This document shows positions 8,068 to 17,013 of a stretch of DNA of 34,111 nt, one piece after another. Below the pieces are notes generated by a model, which worked only from the letters and a program-made list of their open reading frames with translations, was not told the origin of the DNA and ran no database searches. The stretch's first letter is position 1, and each line of letters opens with the position of its first letter. The position numbers and the translations under genes are program-made. Source of the DNA: an uncultured Pseudomonadales bacterium (GTDB lineage: Bacteria > Pseudomonadota > Gammaproteobacteria > Pseudomonadales > Azotimanducaceae); the NCBI GenBank assembly GCA_905182155.1, contig CAJJAX010000031.1, positions 1-34,111 on the forward strand. The letters run 5' to 3'.

Positions 8068-9164
8068 TTACAGCCCCGCTTTTAGCGATGCGACAATAAA
8101 TTGGTCTAATTTTCCATCTAATACTGCCTGCGTATTGCGCGTCTCTATGTTCGTGCGCAGGTCTTTAATGCGCGCGTCATCCAATACGTAGGATCGGATT
8201 TGACTGCCCCAGCCAATATCAGATTTATTGTCTTCAGTCGCCTGAGCAGCCTCTTGGCGTTTGCTGACTTCTAATTCGTAAAGTCTAGCACGCAACATCT
8301 GCCAACATTTGTCACGATTTTGGTGTTGCGATCGCTGGCTCTGGCTTTGCACCACCACACCGGTGGGGGCATGAGTAAGTCGCACTGCAGAATCCGTTTT
8401 GTTGATGTGCTGCCCGCCGGCACCCGATGCCCGGTAAGTATCGGTGCGAACATCAGATGGGTCGATGTCAATTTCTATATTGTCGTCAATTTCTGGGGAG
8501 ATGAACACTGCGGCAAAGGATGTGTGGCGACGGTTTCCTGAATCAAACGGCGATTTGCGCACCAACCGATGAACCCCAATTTCAGTGCGCAACCAACCAA
8601 AGGCGTATTCGCCAGTCACTTCAACGGTGGCGCTTTTAATGCCAGCAACATCCCCGGCTGAACATTCTAATAATTTCTGCTTTAAAGCCCTTACTCTCAC
8701 TCCATCTCAGGTACATCCGGAGCAACATATCCGCCCAATCTTGTGCTTCGGTGCCACCAGACCCAGATTGAATCTCGAGGTAGGCGCTGTTGGGGTCCAT
8801 CGCCCCAGAAAACATGCGTTGAAATTCCAGCTTGCCTAAGTCTGCGAGATACACCTCAAGATCTGACCCCGCCTCAGCAAACATTTCGTCACTTTCTTCC
8901 TGAGCAAGGTCAAGCAGGTCTGCAACATCAACCAAGCCGGTTTCGAGGGTATCTATCGTGAGAACAATCGCTTCGAGTGAGGATCGTTCTTTGCCAAGGC
9001 TCTGAGCCTTTTCAGGATCGTCCCAGACGTTTGAATCACCGAGCTCTAGCTCAACTTCTGCGAGGCGGTCTTTGCGTTCATCATAGTCAAAGGTACCCCC
9101 GAAGAACCTGCGTTCGATTCTGGCTATCTTTTATTTTCGCAAAGAGCGCGTTACTTTCAATCAT
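8068..9164 (-). CDS. prfB: Peptide chain release factor 2 (programmed +1 frameshift; one extra frame break)
   Basis: Release factor 2 reads UGA and UAA stop codons and triggers peptide release. Translation starts at ATG 9164, 25 codons before an in-frame TGA at 9087-9089, where ribosomes shift +1 to continue as DYDERKDRL. The rest shows [10 protein letters not shown], the SPF stop-recognition tripeptide (VRKSPFDSG) and GGQ ([10 protein letters not shown]). The Ala before SGAGGQ is the form common outside E. coli K-12, which has Thr. A second, non-programmed break at about 8668 splits the frame between FKAEII and [11 protein letters not shown]: one surplus A in ATTATTAGAATG. Removing it gives 364 residues in total, against 365 in E. 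coli. The gene is essential, so this is probably a sequence error. A possible -10 TACAAT lies at 9262-9267. It is co-oriented with lysS downstream. Confidence 0.93.
9086..9100 (-). promoter_or_regulatory. RF2 autoregulatory +1 frameshift site
   Basis: On the minus strand the sequence reads GGGGGTACCTTTGAC: a G-rich Shine-Dalgarno-like element, the slippery CTT (9090-9092), then TGA C (9086-9089). This is the classical prfB signal. When RF2 is scarce the ribosome pauses at UGA, the peptidyl-tRNA slips from CUU to UUU, and full-length RF2 is made. Confidence 0.95.
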
Positions 9165-9303
9165 GATGATGCTTCTAATGAGGTTTTGCTCAAGGCTGAG
9201 GCCACCAGCGCTAACTTCTAGCCACCACCTTTCGGCTCGGTTTAAAACCGCGGCCCGACCTATTGTAAACCATGCCTTGCCACCCAGCCATCGTTCACCG
9301 CGA

Positions 9304-10983
9304 CTACGGCCAGCAATGGACCATCAAAAGCTGGACCCGATCAACCCCGCGATACCGGTTCACATCCAGCTTAAAAGCAAACCGGACATTCCGACGATCA
9401 ATCACCCGGTCCTGATTAAAATAAATGCCGTCCAACAACGCCGGAAATCGCGCACTTAACAGCTTCAGTTTTAGATGGGCCCCTTTTAACACTTTCTGTT
9501 CAACAATTTCGAGCACTTCATCAAAGATCGGCTCTGGGAACCCTTGGCCCCACGGATGATCTCGGACGAGACCCGAGACGCTTTCAAGATCGAAGCTTGG
9601 CGCCAAGCCTTCCGATAGAATTTGCTCGTTCAGATCCCGATTTCCCAAATGCTTTTTTGAAAACAAATTGAATTGGGTCGCAAACTCAGGGAAATCTTCC
9701 TGCCGAATGGTGACGCCAGCGGCCATCGCGTGACCCCCAAATTTTTGTAACAAGCCTTGTCGGTCTGCATCGATCTCTGCCAATAAATCCCGCAGTTGCA
9801 AGCCATCAATGGATCTTCCAGATCCTTTGAGCAAACCATTTGAAGCGGCGGCAAACGCAAACACGGGTCTTGCGCATTGCGCGCGCACCCTTGAGGCCAA
9901 AATACCCACAACGCCTTCGTGCCATCTCGAATCATAAAGACTGATACCAAATTGTGCTGGATCCTGCGCTTTGCTCAGATCCGACAGTAATTCAGCGGCC
10001 TGGACCTGCATCGACTGCTCGATCTCCCGACGCGCCCGGTTGAGCGTGTCCAGTCGCGCCGCCGAAGCACCAGCAGTCTCGGTTGTCGATAGCAAACAGG
10101 CAACCCCCAGCGACATATCCTCAAGACGGCCTGCTGCGTTAAGCCGGGGCGCAACGTTAAAAGCAAGCTGGGTCGTGGTCAACACGCGGCAATCCAAACC
10201 TGAAATGTCAATCAGCGCCTGAATCCCTGGTCTTGCCTTGCCCGCTCGAATGCGATTGATCCCGGATTGAACCAGACGGCGGTTGTTGTCATCCAGCGGA
10301 ACCAGATCTGCAACGGTGCCAAGCGCCACTAAATCCAGGAGCTGAGCGAGGTTCGTCCGAGCGTTGACTTCCGGCGCGCTTCTTGCCAAAAGTGCCCGGG
10401 TGGCAATGAGTAAGTAAAAGGCAACCCCAACGCCCGCTAGCGCCTTACTCGGGAACTCACAGCCCCGTTGATTGGGATTCACAATCGCATCGGCAGCCGG
10501 CAAGCCTTGACCCGGCAAGTGATGATCCGTCACGACTATGCCAACGCCGGCGGCCTTCGCTGCGGCAACCCCTTCAAAACTAACAATGCCTTGATCGACC
10601 GTGATGATCAGCTCTGGGCGCAGGGTCAGCGCAAGATCCACCAACTCAGGACTTAAACCATAGCCATACTCAAACCGGTTTGGGATTAAATAGTCGACTT
10701 GGCGAGCCCCAAGCAGCGTTAGGCCTTCGACCATCAGTGCAACACTGGTTGCGCCATCCGCATCATAATCACCAATAATCAAGATTCGCGATTGCTGCTG
10801 AATGGCGGCTAACACAAGGGTTGCCGCGGGGCCTAATCCCTTCATGGATTGTGGTGGGACCAACCCGGCCAATGCATAGATTGCCTCGGACCCTGCGGCA
10901 ATACCGCGAACCGAAAGTAATGCCTCAAGATTGATGGGGTCGGTTGCCGTTTTACCCAGCCGCCGAACGAGTTCGATGGTCAC
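9304..10983 (-). CDS. recJ: Single-stranded-DNA-specific 5'-3' exonuclease RecJ
   Basis: DHH-family exonuclease acting in RecF-pathway recombination, mismatch repair and stalled-fork processing. The 559 residues are near the usual 577. Metal-binding motifs are visible as GDYDADGATS (71-80), TVDQG (128-132) and VTDHH (151-155), followed by NPNQRGCEFPSKALAGVGVAF. The DHHA1 domain carries GVVGILASR and the GRSIDGLQL..FGGHAMAAG segment; an OB-like C-terminal domain follows. Most family members have Asp-Ser/Asn-Gly where this has Asp-Gln-Gly, a mild variation. Translation starts at GTG 10983, only 3 nt after the hom stop, so it is probably coupled. The 139-nt gap to prfB contains a CGGTTTAAAACCG palindrome at 9238-9250. 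Confidence 0.97.
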   Translation of the reverse strand: MTIELVRRLGKTATDPINLEALLSVRGIAAGSEAIYALAGLVPPQSMKGLGPAATLVLAAIQQQSRILIIGDYDADGATSVALMVEGLTLLGARQVDYLIPNRFEYGYGLSPELVDLALTLRPELIITVDQGIVSFEGVAAAKAAGVGIVVTDHHLPGQGLPAADAIVNPNQRGCEFPSKALAGVGVAFYLLIATRALLARSAPEVNARTNLAQLLDLVALGTVADLVPLDDNNRRLVQSGINRIRAGKARPGIQALIDISGLDCRVLTTTQLAFNVAPRLNAAGRLEDMSLGVACLLSTTETAGASAARLDTLNRARREIEQSMQVQAAELLSDLSKAQDPAQFGISLYDSRWHEGVVGILASRVRAQCARPVFAFAAASNGLLKGSGRSIDGLQLRDLLAEIDADRQGLLQKFGGHAMAAGVTIRQEDFPEFATQFNLFSKKHLGNRDLNEQILSEGLAPSFDLESVSGLVRDHPWGQGFPEPIFDEVLEIVEQKVLKGAHLKLKLLSARFPALLDGIYFNQDRVIDRRNVRFAFKLDVNRYRGVDRVQLLMVHCWP

Positions 10984-10986
10984 GAG

Positions 10987-12261
10987 CTAACGAAAAACTC
11001 GGATCGATTGAACGGGCGCAATAACAGACGCCATGCTTTGGAGTTCAGTGATGGCATCCATGATCACGCCGTGCTGAATCGGATCTGTCACCAGGGCGAT
11101 AAAGGATCGATTGGGCGCAATATCTTCTTGGAGTATTTTATCTAAAGATATCGTGCGCCGGGCTAAAATCGAGGTAATTGCAGACATGACGCCCGGTTGA
11201 TCCTCAACCTTAATCCGCAAATAGTAGCCTGATGCAACCTCCGCTGCGGGCCTGACCGGTAGCGACGCCATGACACCGTCTCGCGCCTTTGAACGACTGG
11301 CGACGGCCGAACCTCTGGCCAAATCTATCAAATCTGAAACGACCGCGCTCCCGGTGGGTCCTGCACCCGCGCCTGCGCCCGCGCAGAGGATCTCACCCGC
11401 AGCATCACCGCAGACCACGACCGCATTTTTAACGCCATCAATCTGAGACAAAATAGCGGACTTCGGCACAAAGCAAGGATGCACCGCCATCTCAAGATGT
11501 CCATCCTGGCAGCGCGCGACACCAAGATGTTTAATCTTGTAGCCAAGTTCTCGCGCAAATTTGAAATCTGCAGGATCAAGCGATGAGATACCTTCGACCT
11601 GAACCTGATCGAGTCTGAGCGGCTGGTCAAAGGCAAGCGCCGAAAGGATCGTTAACTTATGAGCGGCATCAATCCCTTCAATATCGAAGGTTGGATCGGC
11701 TTCGGCATAGCCTAAAGCTTGGGCTTCTTGCAAGACCGCATCGAAGGTTCTCGTTGGTCCCGTTGAGGCCATCTCTGTCAGGATAAAATTGGCGGTGCCA
11801 TTGATAATACCTGCCAGCCAAGAAATTCGATTACCTGCCAGGCTTTCTTTAATGACTTTAATGATTGGGATGCTGCCAGCGACGGCAGCCTCATACAATA
11901 ACTGAACGTTATGTTCAGCTGCGAGCGCAAAGAGTGCATCGCCATATTCCGCAATCAGCGCTTTATTAGCGGTCACCACGGATTTACCTGCGCCCAGCGC
12001 CGTCTCTATAAGCGTCTTGGCATCCGTTGTGCCACCCATTAATTCAACCACCACATCGATCTCTTTGCGCGCGCAAACTGACAGGATATCAGCGGTGTAG
12101 GCAAGGCCTTCGAAAACCTCATCCTTGGGCGCCGAACGTGACGCCACAACCACAATCTCAATTGAGCCGCCCGTGCGCGCTGCGATCAATGCCTGATTGC
12201 CTTTCAGAATCTCGGTGACACCGCGTCCGACAGTTCCAGCACCACAGATAGCGATCTTCAC
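10987..12261 (-). CDS. hom: Homoserine dehydrogenase
   Basis: NAD(P)H-dependent reduction of aspartate semialdehyde to homoserine, the branch point to threonine and methionine. Monofunctional type of 424 residues. An N-terminal Rossmann fold (KIAICGAGTVGRG) is followed by the catalytic domain with AGSIPIIK, GIINGTANFILTEM and AEADPTFDIEGIDAAHK, and a C-terminal ACT domain (YYLRIKVEDQPGVM, about residues 345-420) for likely threonine feedback. The start is set at GTG 12261: AAGGAG lies 6 nt upstream and the protein then begins directly at the first beta strand. The longer reading from 12288 would bury that ribosome-binding site in coding sequence. It is 33 nt downstream of alaC and 3 nt upstream of recJ. 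The usual partner thrC is not next to it here. Confidence 0.96.
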   Translation of the reverse strand: MKIAICGAGTVGRGVTEILKGNQALIAARTGGSIEIVVVASRSAPKDEVFEGLAYTADILSVCARKEIDVVVELMGGTTDAKTLIETALGAGKSVVTANKALIAEYGDALFALAAEHNVQLLYEAAVAGSIPIIKVIKESLAGNRISWLAGIINGTANFILTEMASTGPTRTFDAVLQEAQALGYAEADPTFDIEGIDAAHKLTILSALAFDQPLRLDQVQVEGISSLDPADFKFARELGYKIKHLGVARCQDGHLEMAVHPCFVPKSAILSQIDGVKNAVVVCGDAAGEILCAGAGAGAGPTGSAVVSDLIDLARGSAVASRSKARDGVMASLPVRPAAEVASGYYLRIKVEDQPGVMSAITSILARRTISLDKILQEDIAPNRSFIALVTDPIQHGVIMDAITELQSMASVIAPVQSIRVFR

Positions 12262-12294
12262 GGTAGACTCCTTAAGCGACAGACTCACTAATTA

Positions 12295-13467
12295 TCATTT
12301 AGCCAGTAAACGTTTGATGCCTCGTAAGGCTTGCCGGGTTCTGTGTTCGTTTTCAATGAGCGCAAAGCGAACGTAATCATCGCCGTATTGACCAAAACCA
12401 ATGCCAGGCGATACCGCAACTTTTGCCTCAGTGATCATAAGCTTTGCAAATTCTAAAGAGCCTAGAGATCGGAATCGCTCAGGGATTTTTGCCCAAACAA
12501 ACATCGTTGCCTTCGGGGGTGTTACCTGCCAACCCGCGGCGTTCAAACCTTCACACAAGACATCTCGACGTCGCTTATAGATCAGCCGCGTTTCCTCAAC
12601 GCAGCTTTGGTCGCCTTCAAGCGCTGTGATTGCAGCAACCTGGATTGGGGTAAAGCTCCCATAGTCCAAGTAAGACTTAATCCGAGCCAGCGCACCCACC
12701 AAGACCTCATTGCCCACACAAAAGCCAACTCGCCAGCCTGGCATATTATAACTTTTAGACAGGGTAAAAAATTCGACCGCCACGTCTTTGGCGCCATCAA
12801 CCTGCAAGATCGAGGGTGCCTTATAGCCATCGAACACCAGATCAGCATAGGCTAGGTCTTGCACGACCCACAAATCATGGGCTTTCGCGATGGCGACAAC
12901 CCGTTCGAAAAATTCAAGATCAACACAATGCCCTGTGGGGTTCCCCGGAAAATTTAGAACCAGCACCTTCGGCTTAGGCCAGGTATTGAAGATGGCCTGT
13001 TCAAGTTCAGAAAAGAAATCCACATCTTCGGTCAAGGGCACGTGCCTGACATCTGCGCCCGCGATCACAAAGCCATAAGGGTGCACCGGGTAGGAGGGGT
13101 TCGGCACCAAAACAGAATCTCCCGGTCCTAAAATGGCCATCGCGAGATGCGCCAAGCCTTCTTTCGAGCCTAGCGTGACAATGGCTTCGGATTCCGGATC
13201 CAAACTGACCCCATAGCGGGTTTGGTACCAATTACAAATGGCCTGACGAAGTCTGGGAATACCTTTCGACTGAGAGTAGCGGTGGGTATCACCTCGGTTC
13301 ACGGTCTCAACCAATTTTTCAACGATATGGGGCGGCGTTGGCTGATCAGGATTGCCCATCCCAAAATCAATAATATCCTCCCCTCTTGCCCGAGCATCCC
13401 GCTTTAACGCATCGGTGATGCCAAAAATATAAGGGGGAAGTCGCTGGATTCTTTGAAACTCTGCCAT
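12295..13467 (-). CDS. alaC: Alanine-synthesizing (glutamate-pyruvate) aminotransferase AlaC
   Basis: Class I PLP aminotransferase making alanine from pyruvate and glutamate. The 390 residues align closely with E. coli AlaC throughout, from [14 protein letters not shown] through [16 protein letters not shown] to [14 protein letters not shown] contacts are visible: Asn176 (FPGNPTGH), Asp204 and Tyr207 ([10 protein letters not shown]), the Schiff-base Lys238 in [16 protein letters not shown], and Arg246. It sits between dsbC and hom, a position used in some gammaproteobacteria by amino-acid genes. It probably shares a transcript with hom and recJ. Another alpha-keto acid acceptor cannot be excluded. 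Confidence 0.93.
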   Translation of the reverse strand: MAEFQRIQRLPPYIFGITDALKRDARARGEDIIDFGMGNPDQPTPPHIVEKLVETVNRGDTHRYSQSKGIPRLRQAICNWYQTRYGVSLDPESEAIVTLGSKEGLAHLAMAILGPGDSVLVPNPSYPVHPYGFVIAGADVRHVPLTEDVDFFSELEQAIFNTWPKPKVLVLNFPGNPTGHCVDLEFFERVVAIAKAHDLWVVQDLAYADLVFDGYKAPSILQVDGAKDVAVEFFTLSKSYNMPGWRVGFCVGNEVLVGALARIKSYLDYGSFTPIQVAAITALEGDQSCVEETRLIYKRRRDVLCEGLNAAGWQVTPPKATMFVWAKIPERFRSLGSLEFAKLMITEAKVAVSPGIGFGQYGDDYVRFALIENEHRTRQALRGIKRLLAK

Positions 13468-13516
13468 TGGGACTGCCTTCAGGAAATGCGCGACAGTTTA
13501 ATCAAGTGGGATTGAT

Positions 13517-13535
13517 GCGTCACCCATGGTGACGC
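13517..13535. other. Strong hairpin between dsbC and alaC
   Basis: Perfect 8-bp inverted repeat GCGTCACC (13517-13524) / GGTGACGC (13528-13535) with a 3-nt loop in the 97-nt gap. On the minus strand no U-tract follows; on the plus strand TTTCT follows. It may terminate, attenuate or be a processing or protein-binding site within the minus-strand run. Confidence 0.6.
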
Positions 13536-13564
13536 TTTCTGAGACACTATTTTCATGAAGAGGT

Positions 13565-14338
13565 TCAAGAATCAGTTGGCAAGCCGAGCTGGGCCGCCAA
13601 CCGTGCGGCCGGCAAATATCCCGGGAGCAATCGCCCATCCTCAAATACAATCGACGGTGTCCCCGTGACACCCACCAATTCGCCCAATTCAAAATGCATT
13701 TTAACCGGGTTATCACAAGTCCTGGATGGAATCGGCTCCCCCGCCTTGGCTACGGTCAGCGCCTTCTTTTGGTCCGGTGCGCACCAGGCCGAGACGATTT
13801 TATCAAAACTGGCCGAGTCAATGCCCGCTCTCGGATAAGCCAAATATCGGACCGCAATCCCCAGGCGATTTAACTCAGGCACTTCCTGATGCAATTTCCG
13901 GCAATAACCACAATCAATATCGGTAAACACCGTGATGGTTGTTTTTAATTTGGCTGCGGGCGGCGCAAAGACCACCATTTGCGCTTCGTCCAAACCGTCA
14001 ATCAACGCTTTTCTTGAATCACTCCGTTCTTGCTCCGAGAGGTTCACCATACGACCGTTGGTCTTCTGATAAATGTCCCCTTGAATGAAGTAAGTGCCCG
14101 TCGCGTCCGTCAACAAGGTCGTGCCGTCCGACAATTTCAAACTGAATAATCCAGGCACCTCGGAGTCAGCGATTGATTCAATCGGGAGATTGCTGGTCTT
14201 TAACTGCGCTTGCAGTGTTTCCAGCACATCAGCCTGACTGCTCACGCCCCACAGGCTCATTAAACACAGCCCTACTCTAAACCAGGTTAATGTGGGTAAC
14301 CCAGCCGTCGGCTGCCTGCTTCTTTTGGACGCGTTCAT
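13565..14338 (-). CDS. dsbC: Thiol:disulfide isomerase DsbC (periplasmic)
   Basis: Periplasmic disulfide isomerase kept reduced by DsbD. The 257 residues start with a basic N-region and hydrophobic core (FRVGLCLMSLWGVSSQA), with likely signal cleavage after SQA at about residue 36. The N-terminal dimerisation domain (about 37-95) is followed by a thioredoxin-fold domain with active site CGYC (Cys143-Cys146, in TDIDCGYCRKLH) and the cis-Pro loop GTPSIVFEDG. The CGYC dipeptide is typical of DsbC/DsbG. The xerD-dsbC-recJ order is conserved in E. coli and Pseudomonas. Here it is separated from xerD by 60 nt on the same strand. Confidence 0.95.
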   Translation of the reverse strand: MNASKRSRQPTAGLPTLTWFRVGLCLMSLWGVSSQADVLETLQAQLKTSNLPIESIADSEVPGLFSLKLSDGTTLLTDATGTYFIQGDIYQKTNGRMVNLSEQERSDSRKALIDGLDEAQMVVFAPPAAKLKTTITVFTDIDCGYCRKLHQEVPELNRLGIAVRYLAYPRAGIDSASFDKIVSAWCAPDQKKALTVAKAGEPIPSRTCDNPVKMHFELGELVGVTGTPSIVFEDGRLLPGYLPAARLAAQLGLPTDS

Positions 14339-14398
14339 TTAAAAACCCCTGTCTTAAAGCCATAGTTTAGTTCATCTGCAAGGACAGCAACAAACGGA

Positions 14399-15328
14399 TT
14401 AACCCCGAGGATGGTGTTCAGCGTGGAGAGCTTGCATTCGGTGCTTGGCAACGTGGGTATAAATCTGTGTTGTGGACAGATCACTGTGGCCCAACAAAAG
14501 CTGCACAACCCGCAGGTCCGCCCCATTATTGAGCAGATGGGTCGCAAAGGCATGCCTCAAGGAGTGCGGCGACAAAGAAAGACCCGTGCCCGCCTGAGCA
14601 GAATGTCGTTTGATCAGATACCAAAAGGCTTGTCGGGTCATCGCCCGACCGCGATTACTGGGAAACAGCACCTCGTTCGGGCCTGATCGGCGCATCAATT
14701 CAGCTCGGTGAGCTTGAATGAACGCTTCAAGCCAATCGATGGCCTCCGCGCCGATCGGAACTAAGCGCTCTTTATCGCCTTTCCCCATCACCCTTAAGAC
14801 CCCTTGGCGAAGATTGACATCGATCATTCGAAGATTCACCAATTCGGAAACCCGAAGCCCCGTGGCATACAACAACTCCAGCATCGTTCGATCCCGAAAC
14901 CCGACCGCTGTTTTGGTATTCGGCGCGGAAAGCAGCGCATCGACCGCTTTTTCCGACAGGGTTTCAGGCAATTTTCGACCTAATTTAGGGTTTTCGATAC
15001 GAAGCGTTGGATCTTCTGAAATCCGCTCCTCGCGGACCAAAAATCGATAGAGCGATCGAATGGATGACAAGGCCCGGGCCGACGAACGCGCCGTGATCCC
15101 TTGGTCGACGCGATGGGTCAAATAGGCCAAAACCTTTTGCCGATTTGCCCCCAGTACCGTTTCGTCATTAACTTGTAACCAGTGGGCAAAGTACTTCAGG
15201 TCTCGTCCATAGGATTCAAGGGTATTGCGACTAAGCCCTCTTTCCATCCAGATACTGTCGAGATACAGATCCAGCAGTTGACTGTGCTCGGGGCTCAGCA
15301 TGCCCAATTCAACCGGCGCTGCCTTCAT
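14399..15328 (-). CDS. xerD: Site-specific tyrosine recombinase XerD
   Basis: With XerC resolves chromosome dimers at dif, controlled by FtsK. The 309 residues comprise an N-terminal SAM-like core-binding domain (about 13-105) and a catalytic domain. Catalytic residues are all present: Arg159 (ATGLRVSEL), Lys183 (MGKGDKERLVP), His255 and Arg258 (HSLRHAFATHLL), His281 (LLGHSDLSTTQ) and nucleophile Tyr290 (IYTHV), each offset by 11 from E. coli XerD. XerD rather than XerC is favoured by the adjacent dsbC. Its ATG overlaps the stop of the MFS gene by 4 nt (ATGA), so translation is probably coupled to that transporter. ATG at 15301 (Met10) is an alternative start. Confidence 0.96.
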   Translation of the reverse strand: MKAAPVELGMLSPEHSQLLDLYLDSIWMERGLSRNTLESYGRDLKYFAHWLQVNDETVLGANRQKVLAYLTHRVDQGITARSSARALSSIRSLYRFLVREERISEDPTLRIENPKLGRKLPETLSEKAVDALLSAPNTKTAVGFRDRTMLELLYATGLRVSELVNLRMIDVNLRQGVLRVMGKGDKERLVPIGAEAIDWLEAFIQAHRAELMRRSGPNEVLFPSNRGRAMTRQAFWYLIKRHSAQAGTGLSLSPHSLRHAFATHLLNNGADLRVVQLLLGHSDLSTTQIYTHVAKHRMQALHAEHHPRG

Positions 15329-16635
15329 CCTTTTAAATCGGCCTGCGCAAGGGCATTCACGCGAGCCTTATCTTTTTCATAGCGCCGTCCTGCGAAGTAA
15401 AACAGCGGAATTGCGGTCAGCGAGATCACTGTGAACCAGAGTAAGGCTTGGGTGTAGGGTTCAGGGCTACCCATTGCCATCAGGTAATCAATGTAAATAC
15501 CCGCAAGGCTCACACCAATGGCCACACCCGCCATATTCAACAGCAAGATATAAAACGCGACCACGGTGGCTCTGATGTTCTCCGGCACCAGCTCTTGGAC
15601 CGTTGAGAAAGTCGGGCCATAGAAACAGCCCAGTTGAAAAAAGCCCGCGCCTACGCCCAGCCAGAAGATCCAGTGATCGGGTTCAACCAAACGATAAGCG
15701 ATATTCACAGGTGCCAAAATAAGCATTACCAGAAACAAGAACATGGGTCGACCGACTCCGGTTTTTTTCAGGAAATAGTCGCCCCCTAGTCCGCCAAAGA
15801 GATTACCGGCAATACCGGCTGTAATCCCGATCCAACCGGTGATTTGTGCAATTTCGGCTTTGTCGAACCCCCGCTCTTGGACATACCACAACTGATCAAA
15901 GGTTGCCGCACCCAAAATAAAATGAAAAGCCACCCCGCCGCCAATGGTCAAGGTTAATGCCGGCGATGCTTTGAGCGCCGCAAACAATATTTTTAAAAGA
16001 TCAACAAATCCTGGCTGCACGGCGCCCAATGACGCCTGTGCCGCATCATTCGAACGCTTTGGGTCCTTTAAAAAAAACATCACAAGCGCCAGCACAAGAC
16101 CAATGCCGCCCAACAAGTAAAAACAATTGCGCCAACCAATGACCGGCCCAATATACCCAACAATCAGCAGACTCACTCCGACGCCGATGGGGACGCCCAT
16201 ATAATAAAAACCGGATGCAAACCCGAGTCTGCTCGCCGGAAATCGATCGGCCAGCAAAGACATTGCCGTCGGTGTGAGGATCGACTCGCCAACACCGATT
16301 AACATCCGTGGGGCGGCCAACGACATAAATCCTTTCGCCAGACCTGATGCGGCGGTTAAAAGACTCCAGAGCCCAACCCCCAACGCAATGAAGCGCGTTC
16401 GATTGACCCGATCGGCCAAGGTGCCCATGAACAATCCGGCGACCGAATAGAAGGTCAGGAAAATGAGGCCCGTCAGCAAGCCAAACTGAGTATTGGAAAG
16501 ACCCAGATCCGGCACAATATAATTTGAGAAACTGGCTAAGAGCTGACGATCAACAAAGTTCATCACGTTGAGTAAGGTGAGGAATCCTAAAAACCCATAA
16601 CTTCGAATACTCACCTCGGGTGTCGTTTGACTCAT
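15325..16635 (-). CDS. MFS transporter, Spinster-like
   Basis: Major facilitator superfamily protein of 436 residues with about twelve hydrophobic segments. TM1 contains NFVDRQLLAS, typical of the Spinster-like subfamily common in marine Proteobacteria. The loop 2-3 motif A is present as GTLADRVNRTRFIALG, and RMLIGVGESILTPTAMSLLADRF follows in TM4-5. Substrate is unknown; lipids, aromatic or carboxylated compounds have been proposed for relatives. It separates rplS from xerD, genes that lie close together in Pseudomonas, so it may be an insertion into a conserved block. Its stop overlaps the xerD start (ATGA). The ATG at 16635 is preceded by GAGGTGACGC, an adequate ribosome-binding site. Confidence 0.85.
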   Translation of the reverse strand: MSQTTPEVSIRSYGFLGFLTLLNVMNFVDRQLLASFSNYIVPDLGLSNTQFGLLTGLIFLTFYSVAGLFMGTLADRVNRTRFIALGVGLWSLLTAASGLAKGFMSLAAPRMLIGVGESILTPTAMSLLADRFPASRLGFASGFYYMGVPIGVGVSLLIVGYIGPVIGWRNCFYLLGGIGLVLALVMFFLKDPKRSNDAAQASLGAVQPGFVDLLKILFAALKASPALTLTIGGGVAFHFILGAATFDQLWYVQERGFDKAEIAQITGWIGITAGIAGNLFGGLGGDYFLKKTGVGRPMFLFLVMLILAPVNIAYRLVEPDHWIFWLGVGAGFFQLGCFYGPTFSTVQELVPENIRATVVAFYILLLNMAGVAIGVSLAGIYIDYLMAMGSPEPYTQALLWFTVISLTAIPLFYFAGRRYEKDKARVNALAQADLKG

Positions 16636-17013
16636 TTTGCGTCACCTCAGCAGCGAACTGCGCAGCCCACCGGTGGCGCAGCGCTTGTGACACGAATGTA
16701 GCACTATTGACGGGGCAGAAGGAAGAACGCCGGTTGAACGGATGTCAACGCATGGCAGGACGGGCAGAAGTTTTGTGGTTTGTGGGCTGAGCCTCGCTTC
16801 GGGGGCAGTGCCTTACTGTCATTGCTATTAAGAGTTGCTGGACAGGTCATTCTAAGCGGTGCTGCGCGGGGGTTCCCTGCCTGTCATCTCATCGCAGGTG
16901 CCGCAACGAGGACCTATAGGGCTGGGGACGCTTCAATTTCCGGGGAGAAAGTCGTTATAGGTGGGATAAGAACCGAGGCCAATTCAGTTGAACCAGCCTC
17001 ACAGCGCCTAACC
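16636..17013. other. 378-nt gene-free gap between rplS and the MFS gene
   Basis: No ORF with coding character on the minus strand. The part at 16780-17013 is rich in short inverted repeats, for example GACAGG (about 16850) / CCTGTC (about 16880) enclosing GCG/CGC and GGG/CCC pairs, so a structured 3' UTR or small RNA is possible. I did not recognise RNase P, tmRNA, 6S or SRP RNA. On the minus strand a TTGACA lies near 16745, but no good -10 follows at the right distance. Confidence 0.4.
16975..17000 (-). terminator. Hairpin just after rplS, possible terminator
   Basis: On the minus strand GAGGCTGGTT/AATTGGCCTC form a nearly continuous stem using G-U pairs, with a small loop, starting 14 nt after the rplS stop. 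Only a short U-rich stretch (GGTTCTTATCC) follows, so it is a weak intrinsic terminator at best. Confidence 0.4.

Noticed and set aside
8668..8668. A second programmed frameshift in prfB
   Set aside because: No in-frame stop, slippery codon or stimulator at the junction; a one-base error explains it better.
8977..9459. 160-codon plus-strand ORF
   Set aside because: Antisense to the 5' part of prfB and the end of recJ, both well-supported genes.
16700..16750. Promoter for the MFS gene at a perfect TTGACA on the minus strand
   Set aside because: No acceptable -10 hexamer 16-18 nt downstream.
16840..16900. tRNA-like fold near GGGGGTTCCC
   Set aside because: No complete cloverleaf, no anticodon arm of correct size, and no CCA-proximal stem.
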